DNA from: Patescibacteria group bacterium UBA5194
Lineage (GTDB): Bacteria; Patescibacteriota; Gracilibacteria; BD1-5; UBA6164
Assembly (NCBI GenBank): GCA_002412935.1
Contig: DHWA01000056.1
Span: 1 to 15,245 of the forward strand
DNA: 15,245 nucleotides
Direction of reading: 5' to 3'
The position numbers and the translations under genes were made by a program. This document shows, piece after piece, positions 8,704 to 15,245 of the stretch (within the stretch, counting starts at the first letter, position 1; each line of letters opens with the position of its first letter). The notes beneath the pieces are model-generated. The model worked only from the letters and a program-made list of their open reading frames with translations, was not told where the DNA came from and ran no database searches.

Positions 8704-9522
8704 ATGGAAACAAAATTGGCTATTTTTGAACAAAAGGAGATTAGAAAAGTTTGGGACTCAGAGATGTGAGATTGGTATTTTTCTATTGTTGATATAATTG
8801 AGGCCTTGACTGAATCAAGTCAACCAAGGAGATATTGGGCAGAACTTAAAGATAAACTTAAAAATGAATGAAGTGAACTGTTCGATTTTATCGAGCAGTT
8901 GAAAATGAAAGCTTTGGATTGAAAAATGAGATTAACTGATGTGGGAAGTACAAAAACTATTTTGAGACTTATTCAGAGTATTCCTAGCAAAAAAGCTGAG
9001 CCATTTAAGATGTGGCTTGCTAGAGTTTGAGACGAAAGAATTAATGAGATTTATGATCCGGAGTTGGCATTTGAAAGAGCTATAAGTAATTATAGAAAAA
9101 GAGGATATAGTGAAGAATGGATTAAACAGAGATTAAAATCAATTGATATAAGAAAAGAACTTACTTGAGAATGGAATGATAGATGAATAAAGGAGTGAAC
9201 TCAATATGCGATTTTGACAAATGAGATTTTAAAATCTTGGTCAGATATGACAACAAGCGAATATAAAGATTTAAAATGACTAAAAAAAGAGTCACTAAAA
9301 GACAATATGACAAATTTAGAACTTGTTTTTAATATGCTTGCAGAAGTTTCAACAACTGAAATTATAAGAGAAGAAGATAGTATTGGTTTTGAAAAGATTA
9401 GACAAGATAGTAAAAGATGATGAAATGTTGCAGGAGTTGCTAGAAAACAATTAGAACTAGAAACTAAAAAGAAAGTTATTTCTAAAAGTAATTTTTTAGA
9501 GGAGAAGAAAAAGTTAAAGTAG
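8704..9522 (+). CDS. BRO-N domain protein (phage antirepressor / DinD-like)
   Basis: This 272-residue protein opens with the BRO-N pattern: an early hydrophobic strand, then EIRKVWDSEMGDWYFSIVD, IIEALTES and RRYWAELKDKLK (to about residue 60). Then comes DVGSTKTILRLIQSIPSKKA followed by PFKMWLARVG, the usual end of this DNA-binding domain. The C-terminal half (IDIRKELTGEWNDRG, then an NLELVFNMLAEVSTTEI block, ending in a lysine-rich helix) matches the layout of DinD-like and antirepressor proteins widely carried by bacteria, phages and large DNA viruses. Its role is probably DNA binding and regulation, but the target is unknown. It has its own promoter, and no integrase or other phage gene is nearby, so it looks like an isolated remnant or domesticated gene. 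It uses TTG, GAG and TGG somewhat more than its neighbours, which hints at transfer, yet many of its glycines are UGA, so it is adapted to this genetic code. Confidence 0.85.
8876..8900. repeat. Stem-loop inside the BRO-N coding region
   Basis: AACTGTTCGA (8876-8885) pairs with TCGAGCAGTT (8891-8900): ten base pairs including one G-T, loop TTTTA. It codes for the ELFDFIEQL region, so protein constraint may explain part of it. No T-run follows, so it is not a terminator. Confidence 0.5.
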
Positions 9523-9548
9523 TTTTATTATTTCATTAAAATAAAAAC

Positions 9549-9620
9549 TAGAAATTTCAAAAATTTCATTATAATATAAATAATCAAGAATAAGAGTAAC
9601 TTATTCTTTTTAACTCTTAT
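9549..9620 (+). promoter_or_regulatory. leuS promoter and leader with two mutually exclusive hairpins
   Basis: A perfect TATAAT (9570-9575) with a weak upstream element TAGAAA (9549-9554, 15-base spacer) precedes leuS. The leader then holds AAGAATAAG (9586-9594), which pairs perfectly with CTTATTCTT (9600-9608) and is followed by more T. This could be a weak terminator, either for the BRO-N gene or as an attenuator. The alternative helix ATAAGAGT (9590-9597) with ACTCTTAT (9613-9620) uses the same left-hand bases, so the two cannot form together. No T-box sequence is present. Function is inferred; the stems are AU-rich and weak. Confidence 0.4.
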
Positions 9621-9637
9621 ACTATTAATATTTATTT

Positions 9638-12600
9638 ATGTACAATCACAAAGAAATAGAAAAAAAATGGCAAGATTTTTGGGAAAAAAACAAGACATTT
9701 AAAATAGAAAATGATTTTTCTAAACCAAAATGGTACTCACTTGATATGTTTCCATACCCAAGTTGAGCTGGACTTCATGTTGGTCATCCAGAAGGTTTTA
9801 CTGCAAATGATATACTTTCAAGATATAAAACAGCAAAGTGATACAATGTACTTCATCCGATGTGATGGGATGCTTTTTGATTGCCTGCTGAAAATTATGC
9901 TATCAAAACTTGAACTCATCCAAGAATTACAACAGATCAAAATATCAATACATTTAAAGCTCAAACAAAAAAATTAGGTTTTTCTTATGATTGGGATAGA
10001 GAAGTAGATACTACTGATCCAAGTTATTATAAATGGACTCAGTGGATATTTTTGAAATTATTTGAGCATGGTTTAGCTTATGAACAAGATTTACCAATCA
10101 ATTATTGTCCAAGTTGTAAGACAGGACTTGCTAATGAAGAAGTATTAAATGATTTTACTTGTGAAAGATGTGGTACAAAAGTAGAAAAGAAAAAAATAAG
10201 ACAATGGGTACTTGCTATTACTAAATATGCAGACAGACTTCTAGCTGATGTAGATAAGCTTGATTGGCCAGAAGGAATCAAAGATATGCAAAGAAACTGG
10301 ATAGGAAAAAGTGAAGGTTGTGAGTTTGAGATGAAGAAAGTAGATGATGAATTAAATGTTTTAATTTTACATGGTTTATGATGAGATTCTCAAGAAAACT
10401 GGTTTCCTTGGATAAAAAAAGAATTAGAGAAAAATAATATTCAAGTTTATGTCCCTGATTTAATAGACAGTGAAAAACCTGATTTAGAAAAACATTTAAA
10501 TCAATTAGAACAATACAAAGATAAAATCAATGAACATACTATCATTATTTGACATAGTTTAGGATGTCTTACTGGTTTAAGCTTCATAAATAAATATAAT
10601 TTAAAGATTAAAAAGTTTATATCTGTAGCTCCAGTTTTTAGTTCTATAGATTTAGATCAATTATGTATAAGTTCTGAATTTATATCAAATATAAAAGATA
10701 TATTTTGAAAGTATTTAAAAGATTCCTTTTTAAATTATGAATTATTAAATAAAAATATTTGAGAATTTATTACTTATATTTCAAAAAATGATCCATTTAT
10801 ACCGTTTCAAGAAGCTAAGTCATATTATAAAGAAAAATTTAAAAATTTAGAGTTGAGAGAATTTGAAAATAAATGACATTTCAATCGGAGAGTTAATATG
10901 ATTGAATTTCCAGAAATATTAAATGATATTTTTAAATACGTTAAAGTCTATACTACTCGTATAGATACAGTTTTTAGTATGGCTTTTGTTGTCCTTGCAC
11001 CAGATTATAATGATGTAATAAAATTTATTACAGAAGAACAAAAAGAAGCTTGTTTAAAATATATAGAAGATTCAAAGAAGAAATCAGATCAAGATAGAAC
11101 AGCTTTAAATAAAGAAAAAACATGAGTTTTTACAGGTAGTTATGTAATAAATCCATACAATAATGAAAAAGTACCACTATGGATATGAGATTTTGTTTTA
11201 TGAAATTATGGAACATGAGCAGTTTTTTGAGATGCTCATGATGAAAGAGATTTTATATTTGCAAAAAAATATTGAATCTTATTAAAAGTAAGTATTTTAC
11301 CAAAGAATGATGAAAAAGAGGATATATTAAATTTTGAAAAGTGTTTTACAGAAGATTGAATCCTAGTAAACTCTTGAGAATTTACCTGATTAACTTCAAA
11401 TGAAGCAAGACAAAAACTTACTGAATATGCGGAACAAAACTGATTTGGTACTAAAAAAGTTAATTTCAAACTTAGAGATTGGCTTTACTCTAGACAAAGA
11501 TATTGGGGAGAACCTATTCCTTTGATTCATTTAAATAATGAAGATGTAGAAAATTTACCTAAAGAAAACAATGGTGAGGCTTGGGTAAACAATTTAAATA
11601 CTTTAATGATTTGAAGTAAAGAATTCTCAAAAATCTATGATTGATTATATGGAAAGATAGTTTGTGATTATGATTTACCATTGAAATTACCAGATGTAGA
11701 GAATTTTGAACCAGCTTGAGATTGAAATTCACCACTTATAAAGGTAGAGGATTTTGTGAATATTAGTCTTGCAAATAATTTATCTTGAAAAAGAGAAACA
11801 AATACTATGCCTCAATGGGGATGAAGTTGTTGGTATTATTTGAGATTTATGGATCCAAAAAACGATAAAGAGCTTGTAAATCCGGAAGTAGAAAAGTACT
11901 GGGGACAAGTTGATTCGTATGTATGATGAGCAGAACATGCTGTTTTACATCTATTATATGCTCGTTTTTGGCACAAATTTCTTTTTGATATAAAAGTAGT
12001 AAGTCATGATGAACCATTTTATAGACTTAGAAATCAATGACTTATTTTGGCTCATGCATTTCAAAGAAAAAATTGATGATTACTTGCAAATGATTTAGTA
12101 GAAGAAAAAAATGGAAAATATTATGAAATAGCAAATGGAGAAGAAGTGAACAGAATTATCTCAAAAATGAGTAAATCTCTTAAAAATGTTATTAATCCAG
12201 ATGAAATCGTGGAAGAATTTTGAGCAGATAGTTTGAGGCTTTACGAAATGTATATGGCAGAGTTTAAAGATGCTGCGCCATGGGATTCAAAAAATATAGT
12301 TTGAGTTTATAGATTTTTAGAGAAATCAGAGAGATTGTTCTATTCTCCACCTGCTAGGGGGGAGTTAGAGGGGGGGCTTCCTAAATTTTCAACTGAAAAT
12401 GATAATCATACAATGAAGCTTTTGCATAAGACTATAAAAAAAGTTGAAGAAGATATAGAAAATTATAAATTTAACACTGCAATTGCAGCACTTATGATTC
12501 TTGTTAACAATTGATTACCAAAAGATAATAAGTTACAAACTGAATGGAAAAATGTATTTGTAAGGTTACTTCATCCTTTTGCTCCTCATTTATCTGAAGA

Positions 12601-12871
12601 ACTTTGGGAAAGAATATGAGAGAAAAAATCAGTATTCATATCAAAATGGCCAAAATACGATAAAAATCTTATAATAGATGATACAATAACTATTTGAGTA
12701 CAAGTTTTATGAAAACTTAGATGAGAAATTGAAATATGAGTAAATGAAGATGAAAAAATAGTTTTAGAAAAAGCAAGAAACAATGAAAATGTAAATAAAT
12801 GGTTAGAATGAAAAATAATAGTTAAGGAAATTTATGTTAAATGAAAGATAGTTAATATAGTGGTTAAGTAA
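9638..12871 (+). CDS. leuS: Leucyl-tRNA synthetase with an inserted serine hydrolase domain
   Basis: This 1077-residue protein charges tRNA-Leu with leucine; typical relatives have about 800-880 residues. Landmarks: HIGH-type motif HVGH (47-50) after YPSGAGL; zinc knuckle with Cys157, Cys160, Cys175 and Cys178; the CP1 entry block MQRNWIGKSEG; editing motifs TTRIDT (439-444) and GTGAVFGDAHDERD (HDERD 534-538); catalytic-core RDWLYSRQRYWGEPIP; SCWYYLRF; GGAEHAVLHLLY; KMSKS (843-847); the anticodon-binding domain ending at APHLSEELWERIG; and a C-terminal GVQVLGKLRGEIEIGV domain. About 195 residues (238-434) of an alpha/beta hydrolase interrupt CP1 between SEGCEFEMKKVDD and VKVYTTRIDT. Frame is continuous with UGA as glycine across both junctions. 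Residues 903-913 come from a GC-rich repeat. ATG 9638 is chosen because MYNHKEIEKKWQDFWEK is the normal LeuRS start. The GNAT-like gene follows 18 bases later. Confidence 0.97.
10349..10939 (+). other. RBBP9/YdeN-type serine hydrolase domain inserted in LeuRS
   Basis: Residues 238-434 of the leuS product form a whole alpha/beta hydrolase. It starts LNVLILHGLGGDSQENWFPW, continues into KKELEKNNIQVYVPDL, has the nucleophile elbow IIIGHSLGC (Ser307), the acid SKNDPFIP (Asp385) and the base NKGHFN (His414), and ends with IEFPEILNDIF. This order, spacing and size (about 190 residues) match the RBBP9/YdeN family, where HG-GG, GHSLG, NDP-VP and GHF are typical. All three triad residues are present, so hydrolase activity on esters or amides is plausible. 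The site is the turn between two CP1 beta strands, a place that can accept a domain without breaking the fold. Base composition and UGA use match the host, so it is not a recent foreign piece. Substrate and any link to editing are unknown. Confidence 0.9.
12343..12383 (+). repeat. GC-rich repeat within leuS encoding SPPARGELEGG
   Basis: The bases TTCTCCACCTGCTAGGGGGG then AGTTAGAGGGGGGGCTT form a GC-rich island inside AT-rich leuS. They match a short dispersed element I recognise from intergenic DNA of many bacteria (CCCTCTAACTCCCC type). In frame it gives SPPARGELEGGLP (903-915), between FLEKSERLFY and the helix HTMKLLHKTIKK. AGG, GGG and CCT codons cluster here, unlike the rest of the gene. 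Recognition of the family is from memory and could not be searched. Confidence 0.65.
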
Positions 12872-12889
12872 AAATTATTAAAATAAAAT

Positions 12890-13333
12890 ATGTTGATAGA
12901 AAAAGATAAATTAGTTAGGAAGGAAAAAAGATTGTTAAAAAAAATAAAATCACCAGAAACTTATAAATCAATTATTGAATTAATACAAAGAATTTTTAAT
13001 TTAAATAAAAAATTCTTTGTATTAAAACCTGATTCTTATAAAAAAGTACTTGGAATTATTTCTATAACTAGTTTTTATTTTTTGTGAAGAAAAATCTGAT
13101 ATATAGATGATTTTATCGTAAATAGAAAAATAAGATGAAAATGAATTGGAAAAAAGGTTTTTTCTTCAACAATTAATAGATTAGATGAAGATAAAAATAA
13201 TTATGTTTTTTTAGTAAGTAAAAAATGAAGAAAGGAATCACATTGATTATATAAAAAATTTTGATTTACAATAATAACTTTGTGAATTTGAATATTAGCT
13301 TATAAAAAAATCAGGAAAAGGGAAGGTTTATAA
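12890..13333 (+). CDS. Small GNAT-like acetyltransferase
   Basis: This 147-residue protein begins 18 bases after the leuS stop and is probably translated from the same transcript. A lysine-rich N-terminal helix (1-50) leads to GRKIGYIDDFIVNRKIRGKG and IGKKVFSSTI. The acetyl-CoA pyrophosphate loop of GNAT motif A is RGKGIG at 82-87, preceded by the usual beta strand (IDDFIV). HGLYKKFGF (118-126) is the usual motif B ending, in which a tyrosine acts as the general acid in many members. The C-terminus is a hydrophobic strand and then KKIRKREGL. The whole is short for the family and the acceptor-binding part is not recognisable, so the substrate (amino group of a protein, small molecule or tRNA) is open. 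Four glycines of the core are UGA. I am fairly confident of the fold, not of the function. Confidence 0.7.
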
Positions 13334-13394
13334 TGTAATTAAATTTGAATATAAGTCTAAAAAATAATTTTATAGAAAAATAGAGAAAAAATAT

Positions 13395-13422
13395 TTGACT
13401 TTAACCGAAATAATTATAAAAT
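13395..13422 (+). promoter_or_regulatory. Promoter for the tRNA cluster
   Basis: TTGACT (13395-13400), a 16-base spacer and TAAAAT (13417-13422; overlapping TATAAA at 13415) lie 29 bases before tRNA-Asn. No further good promoter is seen between the four tRNA genes, so they are probably one transcript. Confidence 0.65.
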
Positions 13423-13451
13423 CCTACCACTTAAGAATACATATTATATAT

Positions 13452-13526
13452 TCCTCTGTAGCTCAGCGGTAGAGTAGACGACTGTTAATCGTTTGGTCAC
13501 TGGTTCGAATCCAGTCAGGGGAGCCA
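13452..13526 (+). tRNA. tRNA-Asn (GUU)
   Basis: The 75-base cloverleaf has acceptor stem TCCTCTG paired with CAGGGGA, the GGTTCGAAT T-loop, anticodon GTT at 13484-13486 and an encoded CCA. It is the first gene of the tRNA cluster. Confidence 0.96.
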
Positions 13527-13599
13527 ATTTTTTACAAAAAATAATTAAAATTTTACAATTTAAGACTATTTTTTGTATAAAATATGTAAACAATTTTTT

Positions 13600-13688
13600 G
13601 GAGAGATGCCAGAGTTGGTTGAATGGAACAGTCTTGAAAACTGTCGTGGCGCAAGTCACCCAGGGTTCGAATCCCTGTCTCTCCGCCA
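13600..13688 (+). tRNA. tRNA-Ser (UGA)
   Basis: This 89-base class II tRNA has acceptor GGAGAGA with TCTCTCC, a long variable arm (CGTGGCGCAAGTCACC region), anticodon TGA at 13635-13637 in an ACAGT/ACTGT stem, and encoded CCA. It reads UCA codons; its UGA anticodon is unrelated to UGA codon reassignment. Confidence 0.96.
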
Positions 13689-13778
13689 TTAAATCTAAGA
13701 TAGAATTGAAGAATTTAGGACTTTAGATAAAAAATATAGTTATCCAAGTTTTAAATTCTTTAGTTCTAAATTTAATAA

Positions 13779-13868
13779 GGAAGGGTGCCTGAGTGGCTGA
13801 AAGGGCTCCCCTGCTAAGGGAGTGAACCAATTGCGGTTCCAGGAGTTCGAATCTCCTCCCTTCCGCCA
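13779..13868 (+). tRNA. tRNA-Ser (GCU)
   Basis: This 90-base class II tRNA has acceptor GGAAGGG with CCCTTCC, a long variable arm, anticodon GCT at 13813-13815 between CTCCC and GGGAG, and encoded CCA. It reads AGU and AGC. The 90 bases before it contain only an imperfect long-range inverted repeat (13711-13722 with 13762-13773). Confidence 0.95.
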
Positions 13869-13881
13869 TTAAAATCTATTA

Positions 13882-13957
13882 GGGTCTGTAGCTCAGGGGT
13901 TAGAGCAGTCGGCTCATAACCGATTGGTCGTTGGTTCAATTCCAACCAGACCCACCA
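13882..13957 (+). tRNA. tRNA with CAU anticodon (elongator Met or Ile2)
   Basis: The 76-base cloverleaf has acceptor GGGTCTG with CAGACCC, anticodon CAT at 13915-13917 and encoded CCA. It is not the initiator: the anticodon stem lacks three consecutive G-C pairs and the acceptor's first pair is a normal G-C. CAU can mean elongator Met, or Ile2 if C34 becomes lysidine. The arm TTGGTCGTTGGTTCAATTCC resembles Ile2 tRNAs, but this is not decisive. Confidence 0.9.
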
Positions 13958-13976
13958 CACAAAATATAAAAATAAT

Positions 13977-14004
13977 TTGACAAAATATATTTTTATATTA
14001 TAAA
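13977..14004 (+). promoter_or_regulatory. Upstream rRNA promoter (P1)
   Basis: A perfect TTGACA (13977-13982), 16-base spacer and TATAAA (13999-14004) begin 20 bases after the CAU tRNA and about 200 bases before 16S. The preceding A/T run could act as an UP-element. Confidence 0.75.
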
Positions 14005-14065
14005 TCTTCTTAATCTATTAATTAACTCACTTTAAAAAGCTTTTAAAAGAAAGTAAAAAAAAGTT

Positions 14066-14093
14066 TTGACAAAATGAATTAATTTAATAAGAT
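14066..14093 (+). promoter_or_regulatory. Downstream rRNA promoter (P2)
   Basis: A perfect TTGACA (14066-14071), 16-base spacer and TAAGAT (14088-14093). Tandem P1/P2 promoters are usual for bacterial rRNA operons, and both -35 boxes here match the consensus fully. Confidence 0.72.
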
Positions 14094-14099
14094 AACTCA

Positions 14100-14137
14100 G
14101 CTTACAAAATAAGTAAGTCGAAAATTGCTCTTTAAAA
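14100..14137 (+). promoter_or_regulatory. rRNA antitermination site: boxB-like hairpin and boxA
   Basis: CTTAC (14101-14105) pairs with GTAAG (14113-14117) around a 7-base loop, giving a small boxB-like hairpin. Nine bases later comes TGCTCTTTAAAA (14126-14137), nearly identical to the E. coli rrn boxA, TGCTCTTTAACA. BoxA RNA binds NusB/NusE and lets RNA polymerase pass Rho sites in untranslated rRNA. The order boxB then boxA in the leader is as in known rrn operons. Confidence 0.8.
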
Positions 14138-14201
14138 TAAGTATATATTAGAAGAAAGTTTTAATCAAAAATCTAGGAAAAACCATTTAAAAAAATATTA
14201 A

Positions 14202-15245
<1,044 letters not shown>

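Noticed and set aside
9523..9637. T-box riboswitch before leuS
   Set aside because: The leader is only about 60 bases from the likely start, has no T-box consensus and no specifier stem; only simple alternative hairpins are visible.
10349..10939. A separate hydrolase gene interrupting a broken leuS
   Set aside because: No stop (TAA or TAG) or frame change occurs at either junction, and LeuRS motifs continue in the same frame on both sides. A chimeric join remains possible but nothing in the sequence indicates one.
6861..11125. Many short reading frames of 60-110 codons (for example 7268-7453, 7650-7832, 8061-8246, 9711-9977, 10052-10381, 10898-11125)
   Set aside because: Under code 25 they are pieces of the exporter and LeuRS, or out-of-frame shadows of them. 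The apparent fragmentation is due to UGA, not to pseudogenes.
1281..13333. UGA as selenocysteine or tryptophan
   Set aside because: UGA is far too frequent for selenocysteine, and it aligns with invariant glycines, while TGG is used at tryptophan positions such as those in LeuRS.
13444..13726. Reading frames on both strands across the first two tRNAs
   Set aside because: They overlap clear tRNA cloverleaves; such frames, including the familiar artefact peptide MAERQGFEPW, arise from translating tRNA genes.
13711..13773. Long-range inverted repeat between the two tRNA-Ser genes
   Set aside because: It is imperfect, AT-rich and has a 39-base loop, so it could easily occur by chance; no T-run follows.

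Overview
The window is AT-rich bacterial DNA from an organism that reads UGA as glycine (genetic code 25). Long reading frames open only when UGA is sense, and UGA falls where the families require glycine: the GyrA box QRRGGKG, the ABC Walker A and LSGGQ motifs, the GHSLG nucleophile elbow and VRDGLKPVHRR of GyrA. Genes end in TAA or TAG only. That code is known from Candidatus Absconditabacteria (SR1) and Gracilibacteria (BD1-5) of the Candidate Phyla Radiation; I cannot decide between them from this window. Start codons have AT-rich leaders with no visible Shine-Dalgarno sequence.

Layout. 1-1081, minus strand: two closely related secreted proteins, the first cut by the window edge, the second with a clear promoter and terminator. 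1281-3869: gyrA. 3893-4016: a facing pair of small palindromic repeats. 4050-5417: a WecB-type UDP-GlcNAc 2-epimerase. 5443-5477: a third copy of the repeat. 5608-8588: a likely operon with a membrane-anchored protein carrying an in-frame TAA, a PD-(D/E)XK nuclease-like protein and an ABC half-exporter. 8704-9522: a BRO-N antirepressor-like gene. 9638-12871: leuS. 12890-13333: a small GNAT-like acetyltransferase. 13452-13957: four tRNA genes (Asn, Ser-UGA, Ser-GCU, and a CAU tRNA). 13977-15245: tandem rRNA promoters, a boxB-like hairpin with boxA, and a 16S rRNA gene that runs off the window.

The most striking feature is leuS. It encodes a 1077-residue leucyl-tRNA synthetase in which a complete RBBP9/YdeN-type serine hydrolase of about 195 residues, with Ser, Asp and His triad residues in order, is inserted in frame into the first beta hairpin of the CP1 editing domain. 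The synthetase motifs and the editing residues are retained. The same gene also carries an in-frame GC-rich repeat encoding SPPARGELEGG near its anticodon-binding domain. I do not know of a described LeuRS with such a hydrolase insertion.

The last ~125 bases of the 16S gene do not follow the conserved bacterial sequence. They are a possible assembly-end artefact, an insertion, or real divergence, and should be read with caution.
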